A stretch of 48,921 nucleotides of DNA, taken from NCBI RefSeq assembly GCF_020532645.1, contig NZ_JAJAUZ010000054.1:1-48921 (forward strand), written 5' to 3'. Position 1 is the first letter of the stretch; every line of letters starts with the position of its first letter. A model generated the notes under the pieces. That model saw only the letters and a list, made by a program, of their open reading frames with translations. It did not search any database and had not been told where the DNA came from. This document shows, in pieces, positions 39,820 through 46,803 of this stretch. Source of the DNA: Streptomyces bambusae. Its GTDB lineage: Bacteria > Actinomycetota > Actinomycetes > Streptomycetales > Streptomycetaceae. The position numbers and the translations under genes were made by a program.

Positions 39820-41235
39820 ATGGAACGTGCTCCGTCTTCCGGCGACGCCGGCGAGATCGGCTTATCCCCCGCACGCGGCGAGGACGCCGGGCACCCCGCC
39901 GGCGGTGCTGCCGACGGCCCCGCGGACGAACCCTCGGGAAGATCCCGCCGTCCCGGCACCTCGCGGGACGTCACCCTGCTGTGGACCTCCAACGCCGCCG
40001 ACGCCCTCGGCACGCAGATGTCGGGCGTCGCCTTCCCGCTGCTGCTGCTCGGGCTCGGCCACCCTCCGGCCACGGTCGGGCTGCTCGCCGGCGCGGGCAT
40101 GCTCGTCACCCTGCTGTGCGGGCCGGTGGTCGCCGTGCTGGCGGACCGCGGCCTGCGCAAGCCGGTGATGGTCGGCTCGGCGGTCGTCGCCGCGGCGGCC
40201 ATGGGCGCCGTGGCCCTGTCGGCGGCCGGCGGCCGTCCGCCGTTCGCCCTGCTGCTCGGCGCACTGCTGGTGGAACGGACGGCCACCGCGTGCTACGAGG
40301 CCGCCGCCCGCGGCACCGTCGCCCTGGTGTCCGCGAGCAAGGACCTCCCGCGGGTGGTCGCCGGACTGGAGGCCGGCGACCGGGCCGCCCTGGTGGCCGG
40401 ACCCTTCCTCGGCGGGGTGCTGTACCAGGTGGCCAGGCCGCTGCCCTTCGCCGCCGACGCACTGTCGTACGCGGTGACGGCCCTGTGCGTGCGGGCCATG
40501 CCGTCCGACCTCCGGGCCGGCCCCACCGCGGAGGACGGCTCCGCGGAGGACGGCTCCGCAAAGGACCCCACCACGCCACCGCCCGCCGGCGCCGGCGGCG
40601 GGACCGCGCCGGGACCTCTGCACGCGCTCCGCTCGTACGGCCGCGAGACGTCCGCCGGTTTCACCCTGCTGCGCTCGGCACCGCGCCTGCGCCTCGTCCT
40701 GCTCTGGACGACGACCGTCAACGCGGCGGTGTCGGCCCTCTACTTCTCCGCGCTCCTCGCACTGGAGGACGGCGGCGGCCCGCTCGCGATGGGGGTGGTG
40801 CTGGCGGTGGCCGGCGGTGCCGGGCTGGCCGGTTCACTGGCCGCACCCGCAGTCGTCCGCCGGCTGGGCGCCGTACGCACCCTCGTGGGCGTGACCTGGC
40901 TGACGGTGCCGCCCGCCGCGGGCCTCGCCGCGGCGGACTCGTCCTGGGGGCAGGGGCTCTGCTTCGGGGCGTTCTGCCTGCTGCTGGCCCCGGCCACCGT
41001 CGTGGTGCAGGCCGCCGCCATCGCCGACACCCCGCCCGCCCTCCAGGCGAGGACCGGCGCGCTGATGGCGACCGCCGTCGTGGGAGCGGGCGCCCTGGCC
41101 GCAGCCGTCGCGGGCGCCCTGCCCGGGTACGCCGGTCCCGCGGCCACCCCGCTGGCCTGCGCCGCGGCACTCGCCCTCCTCGCCCTGTTCACCGGCCTGC
41201 GGGCGGACCGACTGCGCACCGGAGGCCGGCCGTGA
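39820..41235 (+). CDS. MFS transporter, probable exporter of the RiPP product (TTA codon)
   Basis: 471 aa from ATG 39820 (GGGAGG, 6-nt spacing). After ~45 hydrophilic residues come 10-12 membrane helices (e.g. VTLLWTSNAADALGTQMSGVAFPLLLLGLG, GLLAGAGMLVTLLCGPVVAVLADRGLRKPV with the MFS loop motif, SALYFSALLALEDGGGPLAMGVVLAV). The pattern is MFS_3/EntS-like, used for export of peptides and siderophores. Codon 15 is TTA (39862-39864), very rare in Streptomyces genes and decoded only by the bldA tRNA. The central loop carries EDGSAEDGSAKD. The stop overlaps the next start (GTGA). Export of the mature peptide is inferred from the operon. Confidence 0.88.
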   Translation: MERAPSSGDAGEIGLSPARGEDAGHPAGGAADGPADEPSGRSRRPGTSRDVTLLWTSNAADALGTQMSGVAFPLLLLGLGHPPATVGLLAGAGMLVTLLCGPVVAVLADRGLRKPVMVGSAVVAAAAMGAVALSAAGGRPPFALLLGALLVERTATACYEAAARGTVALVSASKDLPRVVAGLEAGDRAALVAGPFLGGVLYQVARPLPFAADALSYAVTALCVRAMPSDLRAGPTAEDGSAEDGSAKDPTTPPPAGAGGGTAPGPLHALRSYGRETSAGFTLLRSAPRLRLVLLWTTTVNAAVSALYFSALLALEDGGGPLAMGVVLAVAGGAGLAGSLAAPAVVRRLGAVRTLVGVTWLTVPPAAGLAAADSSWGQGLCFGAFCLLLAPATVVVQAAAIADTPPALQARTGALMATAVVGAGALAAAVAGALPGYAGPAATPLACAAALALLALFTGLRADRLRTGGRP

Positions 41236-43235
41236 CCCGTCCCAGCACGGCCGGCACCCCCGGCCGGACCGCCGCCGCCCGCCCCGGACCCGCCGCCGAC
41301 GGCGAGCGGCCCGGCGTCCGCTACCACACCTACCGCGCGGAGCTCCCGGACGTGTGTGCGGCCGACCCCGCGCGGATGGTCTTCACCGCCGACGCCGACG
41401 GCCGCTGCCAGGTGTTCACCTGGGACGCGCGGACCGGCCGGGCACGGCAGGTGACGGACCGCCCGGGCGGCACCCTGCACTGCGCCGTCGACCACGACGC
41501 CCACGTGTGGTGGTTCGACGAGGACGCCGACGGCCACGGCCAGTGGCAGTTCCGGCCCTTCCACGGCGACGCCGGCACCGACCGGCCCGGCCTGGAGGGC
41601 GTACCCGCAGGCGCGCCGCGGGGACTCGGCCTCACCCCCGGCGGCACCGTCGCCGTCGCGACGGCCGCGGCCGGCGCGACCAGCCTGCACATCGGGCAGC
41701 GCGGCGGCCCGCCCCGCGCCGTGGCCCGGTTCGAGGGCCACGCCCGGCTCGCGGGCATCTCGCCGGACGGACTGCACCTCGCCGTCGGCGGGCCGGCCGG
41801 GTCCGACCGGGCGGTGACCGTGCTGTCCCCGGACGGCACCGTCCGGGCCGTGCTCCGGGGCGACGGCGACGGCGGCGAGCTGTGGGCCCTCGGCTTCCGG
41901 CCCGCGGGCACCGGACGGGACACGGAACTGCTGCTCGTACGGCGGCGCCGGGACCGCTACGTCCTCGGCGTCTGGCGGCCCGGCACCGGCGCGCGCCTCT
42001 GGGAGTGGTGCGGGTTCGACACGGAGATCACCGCCTCCTGGTACCCCGACCGCGACGGCGTGCTGATCCGGCAGGAACGCCACGGCCGCAGCCTGCTGCA
42101 CCGCGCCGACCCCGGCCGGCGCACCGTCGGCGCCGTGCCCACACCTCCCGGCACCCTGCTGGCGGCAGCCGCGCGGCCCGACGGCGACGTGCACTACCTG
42201 TGGACCTCGGCCGCGCAGCCGCCGCGCATGGTGTCGACCGCGGGCACCGCGCTGCCGCCGCTCGGTACGGTCGACGGCGCCGTGCCGGGCGAACACCGCG
42301 AGCTGTGGACGCCGGGCCCGGACGGTCCGGTGCACAGCCTGCTCGCCCTGCCGGAGGGCCTGTCGCCGGCGCCCGCCGTCTTCCTGGTGCACGGCGGTCC
42401 CGCCGACCACGACCGCGACGCGTACGACGGGGTCGTGCACTCCCTGGTGGCCTCCGGCTTCGCCGTGGTCCGGGTGAACTACCGGGGCTCCACCGGCTAC
42501 GGGCCGCGCTGGCGCCACGCGTACCCGGCCGGGGTGGGACTGACCCAGGTGCAGGACCTCGTGTCCGTACGGACCGACCTGGTCCGCCGCGGGCTGGTGC
42601 GGGCCGACGCCACCGCCCTGTGGGGCACCTCGTGGGGCGGCTACCTGGCGCTGCTCGCCGCCGGCGCCGCCCCCGGACCGTGGCGCGCGGTCGTCGCCGT
42701 GAAGCCGGTGGCGGACTGCGCCGCCGCCCACCGCGCCGGCACACCCGCACTGCGGGCCCTGGACGAGCGGCTGTTCGGGGGCACGCCCGAGCAGGTGCCC
42801 GAGGCGTACGCCCGCAGCTCCCCGGTGAGTTACGTGGCGCAGGTACGGGCGCCCCTGCTGGTCGTCGCGGCCGAACGTGACGACAAGTGCCCGCCGGAGC
42901 AGGTGCGCCGCTACCTGGACGCGCTCACCCGCGCGGACGTACGGCACGAGGCGATGTGGCTCGACACCGGTCACGACGGATACGACGGCCGCCACCACGT
43001 CGCCGTGCTGCGCCGCGCGCTCGGGTTCCTGGACCGCGAGCTGCGCCGCCGCGGCCGCCCGGGCCGCCCCGCCCCGGATCCGGGTTCCGGATCCGCCCAG
43101 ACGTCCCGCTCCGTCCGGAGCGGGGTCCCGGAGGGCCGGCTCGCACCGGCTCCCGGGGACGACCATCCCAGCGCACCGGAGAGAGGAGGACACCATGCAG
43201 AAGGACGTCATCAACAACGACCCGCTGACGGGTGA
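41232..43235 (+). CDS. S9 prolyl-oligopeptidase-family peptidase of the RiPP operon
   Basis: 667 aa from GTG 41232, overlapping the exporter stop by 4 nt. Residues ~25-380 form a beta-propeller gate (ARMVFTADADGRCQVFTWDARTG and similar blades). The hydrolase follows: oxyanion FLVHGGPADHDRDAYD, NYRGSTGYG, nucleophile Ser467 in WGTSWGGYLAL, acid Asp550/551 in AAERDDKCPPEQ and His581 in LDTGHDGYDG. No signal peptide, so it acts in the cytoplasm. The last ~65 residues (after FLDRELRRRG) are low-complexity and run through three hairpins and the precursor's ribosome site, overlapping the precursor gene by 41 nt. The original stop may have been lost. The family cleaves small peptides, often after Pro; leader removal is inferred. 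Confidence 0.85.
   Translation: MTRPSTAGTPGRTAAARPGPAADGERPGVRYHTYRAELPDVCAADPARMVFTADADGRCQVFTWDARTGRARQVTDRPGGTLHCAVDHDAHVWWFDEDADGHGQWQFRPFHGDAGTDRPGLEGVPAGAPRGLGLTPGGTVAVATAAAGATSLHIGQRGGPPRAVARFEGHARLAGISPDGLHLAVGGPAGSDRAVTVLSPDGTVRAVLRGDGDGGELWALGFRPAGTGRDTELLLVRRRRDRYVLGVWRPGTGARLWEWCGFDTEITASWYPDRDGVLIRQERHGRSLLHRADPGRRTVGAVPTPPGTLLAAAARPDGDVHYLWTSAAQPPRMVSTAGTALPPLGTVDGAVPGEHRELWTPGPDGPVHSLLALPEGLSPAPAVFLVHGGPADHDRDAYDGVVHSLVASGFAVVRVNYRGSTGYGPRWRHAYPAGVGLTQVQDLVSVRTDLVRRGLVRADATALWGTSWGGYLALLAAGAAPGPWRAVVAVKPVADCAAAHRAGTPALRALDERLFGGTPEQVPEAYARSSPVSYVAQVRAPLLVVAAERDDKCPPEQVRRYLDALTRADVRHEAMWLDTGHDGYDGRHHVAVLRRALGFLDRELRRRGRPGRPAPDPGSGSAQTSRSVRSGVPEGRLAPAPGDDHPSAPERGGHHAEGRHQQRPADG
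43075..43160 (+). promoter_or_regulatory. Three consecutive hairpins before the precursor gene
   Basis: Hairpin 1: CGGATCCGG-gtt-CCGGATCCG (43075-43095, 9-bp perfect stem). Hairpin 2: CCCGCTCCG-tc-CGGAGCGGG (43105-43124, 9-bp perfect stem). Hairpin 3: 43125-43160, GTCCCGGAG...CTCCCGGGGAC with inner GCCGG/CCGGC, imperfect. They lie 35-120 nt upstream of the precursor ATG, inside the peptidase's odd 3' tail. They could stop or slow transcription from upstream, protect the precursor mRNA's 5' end, or mark an RNase cut. Confidence 0.7.
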
Positions 43236-43314
43236 CGAGGAGAACCGCAAGCCGACCATCGGCGTCACCATCACGATTCCGTTCCGCAACGCCGAGGACG
43301 GCGAAGAGGACTGA
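43195..43314 (+). CDS. RiPP precursor peptide (39 aa)
   Basis: ATG 43195 with an excellent GAGAGGAGGA 4 nt upstream. Residues 1-20 are a charged leader (MQKDVINNDPLTGDEENRKP). Residues 21-29, TIGVTITIP, are the only hydrophobic stretch and are rich in beta-branched residues. The tail FRNAEDGEED is strongly acidic. Two prolines (P20 and P29) frame the hydrophobic nonamer. No Cys, Trp or other typical cross-linking set is present; Val, Ile, Thr and Pro are the plausible C-methylation sites. It sits directly before a radical SAM C-methyltransferase, and a 13-bp hairpin follows its stop. Small size, strong ribosome site and position make this the precursor. The exact mature product is inference. 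Confidence 0.85.
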   Translation: MQKDVINNDPLTGDEENRKPTIGVTITIPFRNAEDGEED

Positions 43315-43319
43315 TCCGC

Positions 43320-43355
43320 CCGGCCGGCCCGGTTCGCACCGTCCGGGCCGGCCGG
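43320..43355 (+). terminator. Attenuator-like hairpin between precursor and radical SAM gene
   Basis: Perfect 13-bp stem CCGGCCGGCCCGG / CCGGGCCGGCCGG with a 10-nt loop, starting 6 nt after the precursor stop and ending 36 nt before the GTG of the radical SAM gene. No U-run. Partial termination here would give more precursor than enzyme, the common RiPP arrangement. Confidence 0.75.
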
Positions 43356-43391
43356 TTCCACCCACCGTTCGAGCACCGTCAAGGAGCCGTT

Positions 43392-45362
43392 GTGCGCGTT
43401 CTGCTGGTCAACATGCCCTGGTCCCCCATCGACCTGCCCTCCCTCGCACTCGGCATCCTCAAGCGCAGCATCGACGAGCGGGTGCCGGGGGCCACGGCCT
43501 CGGTGCTGCACGCCAACCTGGAGTTCATCGACTGGATCACGGCGCGCCGCGAGTTCGACGCCGAGGACTACCAGTACTACTCGCTGTCCTCCTACTTCAT
43601 GGGCTGCGGCGACTGGGTCTTCTCCTCGGCGCTCTACGACGACCCCTCCTGGCGCGAGGAGGAGTTCACCTCGGTGATGAAGGGCAAGCTGCGCGCGTCG
43701 CGGATGAAGACGACACAGGAGCTGCACCGCGAAGTGCCCGCGTTCGTCGAGGAGATCGCCCGGCGGATCGTCGAACAGAACCCGGACGTGGTCGGGTTCA
43801 CCTCGACCTTCCAGCAGAACACCGCCGCGCTCGCCGCCGCCCGGCACGTGAAGCGGCTGGCACCGCACATCGTGACGGTGATGGGCGGGGCGAACTGCGA
43901 CGCCGAGCAGGGGGCCGCGGTCCACCGCAACTTCCCGTTCGTGGACCACGTCGTGCGCGGCGAGGGCGAGACCGCGTTCCCGGAGCTGGTGAAGGCCCTG
44001 GCCGAGGGGCGCAGCGACTTCTCCGGCATCCCCGGCCTGTGCCACCGAGGTGCCGACGGCTCCAGCACCGTCAATCCGATGGCGACCTCCCCGCTGCCGC
44101 CGGCGGCCATCCTCCCGCCCGACTACAGCGGCTACTTCGAGTGCCTGGCCGCCTCGGTCGCCCGCAACTGGGTGGAGCCGAAGCTGGTCGTCGAAGGGGC
44201 GCGCGGCTGCTGGTGGGGCGAGAAGCACCACTGCACGTTCTGCGGCCTCAACGGCTCGTTCATGCAGTTCCGCAGCAAGAGCCCGGACGTCTTCTACGAA
44301 GAGATCATGGACCTGGCCCGGCGGCACCGGGTGCTGGACATGTACGTCGTCGACAACATCCTGGACATGGGCTATCTGAACACCGTGCTCCCCCGGATCA
44401 TCGAGAGCGGCTACGACCTGCGCCTGCACATCGAGATCAAGGCCAACATGCGCCGGTCCCAGCTGCAGACCCTGTCCGACGCCGGGCTGATCTACGTCCA
44501 GCCGGGCATCGAGAGCCTCAACAAGCGGGTCCTCGACCTGATGGACAAGGGCGTCAGCGGGTGCCAGAACGTCCGCATGCTGCGCGACGGTGCGGAGACC
44601 GGCCTGTCGGTCTGCTGGAACTACCTCCACGGCTTCCCCGGCGAGACCGCACAGGACTACGAGCCGGTCATCGCGCAGCTCCCGGCGCTGGAGCACCTCG
44701 ACCCGCCGGTGGACCTGTCGGCGCGGATCGCGATCGAACGGTTCAGCCCGTACTTCAACCGGCCCGAACTCGGCTTCACGGGGCTCCGGCCCGAGGCGCA
44801 CTACCGGTTCACGTACGACCTGCCGGAGGAGGAACTGTACGACCTCGCCTACGTGTTCGAGGCTCCGGCGCGCGGCATCGGAGAGCCGACCGTCACCGCG
44901 CTCAACGACGCGCTGGCCGCCTGGAAGAAGCACCACACCGACTCCCGGCTGACACACACGGACCTCGGGGACCGCATCGTGCTCGTCAACCGGCGCCGGG
45001 CGTTCCCGTGGCGGGCCATGGAGCTGACCGACCCCTTCGAGATCGCCCTGTTCCGGCTGCTCGACCAGCCGCACGCCCCGGCCACCCTCGCGCGCAAGGC
45101 CGCCGCTCGCGTGAAGGGCGACCCGCGCACGCAGGAGCAGGTGACGGAGGTCCTGGACGGCTGGGTCGGCCAGGGCATCGTGTTCACCGACGGCGGCCAG
45201 TACGTGCACGTCGCGCCGGCGGCGGTGAACGAGGACCTGCTGCGACTGGACTTCATGCGGCACCTGCACTCGTCCGAGGTGCAGGTGCCCGCCCCGGCGG
45301 CGGCCGGCGACGGCCCGGCGGCCGCCGTCCGCGATGCCGTCCCGTCGCCCGTTTCGGTCTGA
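43392..45362 (+). CDS. Cobalamin-dependent radical SAM C-methyltransferase, RiPP maturase (rSAM-ocin 1 type)
   Basis: 656 aa from GTG 43392 (AAGGAG, 5-nt spacing). The N-terminus (~1-200) is a B12-binding Rossmann domain: VRVLLVNMPWSPIDLPSLALGILK, then VVGFTSTFQQNTAALAAARHVK, TVMGGANCD, VDHVVRGEGETAFPEL. The radical SAM core has the cluster motif GARGCWWGEKHHCTFCGLNG (C273, C281, C284; the CX7CX2C spacing of this family, followed by FCGLN). The end (~440-656) is a winged-helix-like, leader-handling region. The pattern matches the family annotated as RiPP maturation radical SAM C-methyltransferase (protein 1), which puts methyl groups on unactivated carbons using methylcobalamin and SAM. Its substrate should be the adjacent 39-mer. 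Confidence 0.9.
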   Translation: MRVLLVNMPWSPIDLPSLALGILKRSIDERVPGATASVLHANLEFIDWITARREFDAEDYQYYSLSSYFMGCGDWVFSSALYDDPSWREEEFTSVMKGKLRASRMKTTQELHREVPAFVEEIARRIVEQNPDVVGFTSTFQQNTAALAAARHVKRLAPHIVTVMGGANCDAEQGAAVHRNFPFVDHVVRGEGETAFPELVKALAEGRSDFSGIPGLCHRGADGSSTVNPMATSPLPPAAILPPDYSGYFECLAASVARNWVEPKLVVEGARGCWWGEKHHCTFCGLNGSFMQFRSKSPDVFYEEIMDLARRHRVLDMYVVDNILDMGYLNTVLPRIIESGYDLRLHIEIKANMRRSQLQTLSDAGLIYVQPGIESLNKRVLDLMDKGVSGCQNVRMLRDGAETGLSVCWNYLHGFPGETAQDYEPVIAQLPALEHLDPPVDLSARIAIERFSPYFNRPELGFTGLRPEAHYRFTYDLPEEELYDLAYVFEAPARGIGEPTVTALNDALAAWKKHHTDSRLTHTDLGDRIVLVNRRRAFPWRAMELTDPFEIALFRLLDQPHAPATLARKAAARVKGDPRTQEQVTEVLDGWVGQGIVFTDGGQYVHVAPAAVNEDLLRLDFMRHLHSSEVQVPAPAAAGDGPAAAVRDAVPSPVSV

Positions 45363-45390
45363 CCGTGCCGTCCGCACCCCAGGAGACTCC

Positions 45391-46086
45391 ATGACCAGCG
45401 CAGTCCACCCCTCGCCCGCGTCCACCGAAGAAGTCCCGCTCACGGTCACCGCCTGGCGCGACTACGACGCGGACGCCTGCGCGCTGCCGGGCATGGCGCT
45501 CGGCAGCCACCGGCTCACCGGTCCGCTGGCCGAGGAGACCGACCGGCTGTGGGGGCTCGGCGCCCGCCGGGTCGTCGTACCCGGCACCGTCGACCTGACG
45601 GCCGCCGCCAATGCCGCTCCCGCCGCCGCACGCCGTACCCTGCGCTCCCTGGGCCTGGTGCGGGACCTGACCGCACGGGCCGTGCTCGTCGACTGGCGGC
45701 TGCGCCTGGACGACGGCGACGACGAGACCTGGAAGCTGCTCAGCCACCTCCAGCCGCCGCAGCAGCTCGACGGCGGCGGGGCGGCGGCGGAGCACCTGCT
45801 CGCCTGGCGCCGCAGCCACTACCTGTGCAAGTGCCTGTGGCGCCAGGGGCCCGGTTTCCTCCAGATCCGCGACCGGCGCTGGGGCGACCTGCGCCGCTTC
45901 ACCTGCGACGAGCCGCACTACCACGAGGCGATCGCCCTGCTGGAGAACGGCGCCCCGGCGGCGGACGTCCGCCCGGACGCCCTGGCCGAGTTCGCCGAGG
46001 AACAGCTCGTCCTGCGCGTCGGCGACCTGGCGTGGTGGCTGCCGTACCGGGTGAAGCGCTGGATCCAGGAGGCGATGGCGATCTGA
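45391..46086 (+). CDS. DUF5825-like accessory protein of the RiPP operon
   Basis: 231 aa from ATG 45391 (AGGAG, 5-nt spacing), 28 bp after the radical SAM stop. Blocks: LTVTAWRDYDADACALPGMALG near the start, LGARRVVVPGTVDLTAAANAAP, VRDLTARAVLVDWRLRLDD, then HYLCKCLWRQGPGFLQIRDRRWGDLRRFTCDEPHYHEAI. The last part looks like a small beta domain with two close Cys (CKC) and a later Cys, which might bind metal. The protein resembles the DUF5825 family, whose members I recall next to RiPP maturation radical SAM genes. A role in leader binding or assisting the methyltransferase is inferred from context. Confidence 0.75.
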   Translation: MTSAVHPSPASTEEVPLTVTAWRDYDADACALPGMALGSHRLTGPLAEETDRLWGLGARRVVVPGTVDLTAAANAAPAAARRTLRSLGLVRDLTARAVLVDWRLRLDDGDDETWKLLSHLQPPQQLDGGGAAAEHLLAWRRSHYLCKCLWRQGPGFLQIRDRRWGDLRRFTCDEPHYHEAIALLENGAPAADVRPDALAEFAEEQLVLRVGDLAWWLPYRVKRWIQEAMAI

Positions 46087-46092
46087 GCTCCC

Positions 46093-46120
46093 GCCGTCCT
46101 CCGGCTGCGGCCCCGGACGG
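46093..46120 (+). terminator. Weak hairpin at the end of the RiPP operon
   Basis: CCGTCC / GGACGG arms with inner CCGG/CCGG pairing, between the convergent ends of the DUF5825-like gene (46086) and the flavodoxin-like gene (46123). Imperfect. Confidence 0.35.
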
Positions 46121-46122
46121 GG

Positions 46123-46593
46123 TCAGCGCCTCGGCGCCCGACCCCCGCGCAGCCGCTCGGCGAAGGCCTGCGCGGCGGCGAGGTCGTCGGCGTCGGGGCG
46201 CTGCCTGTTGATGCCGCCGACGAGCCTGAAGAGGGCCCAGGTGTCGAGGGCCCGGCACGAGAAGGTCCCGGCCACCTCGTAGCCCTTGCGTTCGAGGAGG
46301 CGGACCGTGGGGCGGGTGAACGGGGCCGGCGGCAGCGCGGGCAGCCCGCTGGTCGCGAACACGAAGGCGCGGCCCTGCCCCGGGGGAAGAGCCCTGACGA
46401 AGGCGTTCAGACGGGGGTGGAGCCGGCCGTGGTAGACGCCCGAGCCGAAGCCCACGAGGTCGGCGGCGGCCAGCTCCGCCGGATCGGCCTGTTCGGGGGT
46501 GACGACCCGTGCGGCCAGGGTCCGGGCCATGCGGTCGGCGACGCGCTGCGTGTTGCCGTGCGCCACGGAGGCGCACACGATGACGGTCTTCAT
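46123..46593 (-). CDS. Flavodoxin-like domain protein
   Basis: 156 aa from ATG 46593 (AAGGGA 8 nt upstream). The phosphate loop for FMN is VIVCASVAHGNTQRVADRMA, followed by DLVGFGSGVYHGRLHPRLNAFVRALP and AFVFATSGLPALPPAPFTRPTVRLLERKGYEVAGTFSCRALDTW. This is the flavodoxin/menaquinone-dependent protoporphyrinogen-oxidase-like fold that binds FMN for one-electron transfer. It is convergent with the RiPP operon and probably independent of it. Flavodoxins can supply electrons to radical SAM enzymes, but that link is only a thought here. Confidence 0.9.
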   Translation of the reverse strand: MKTVIVCASVAHGNTQRVADRMARTLAARVVTPEQADPAELAAADLVGFGSGVYHGRLHPRLNAFVRALPPGQGRAFVFATSGLPALPPAPFTRPTVRLLERKGYEVAGTFSCRALDTWALFRLVGGINRQRPDADDLAAAQAFAERLRGGRAPRR

Positions 46594-46803
46594 CTTCGGG
46601 GTCCCTTCTCCCGGTTCCGTAAGGAAGACCGGGTGGCGGCGCGGGATGTGACACCGCCGCGCGGACGGGTGCCGCCGTCGGTCGCGGAGTGGGTTCGTCG
46701 GGCGGATACTCGGGATGAGGGGGTTCTGGGTCGGCGTGCTCGGGAGGGGCGGGTCAGCGGGCCGTTCGGCGTCTGGGGTCAAGTGGATGCGGAAGGGTGT
46801 GCC

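Noticed and set aside
40740..45449. 1569-codon minus-strand frame across the RiPP operon
   Set aside because: Antisense to the exporter, peptidase and radical SAM genes, all of which have clear motifs; no domain in the antisense product.
46123..46593. Flavodoxin-like gene as part of the RiPP operon
   Set aside because: It is on the opposite strand and convergent; electron supply to the radical SAM enzyme is possible but there is no positional support.
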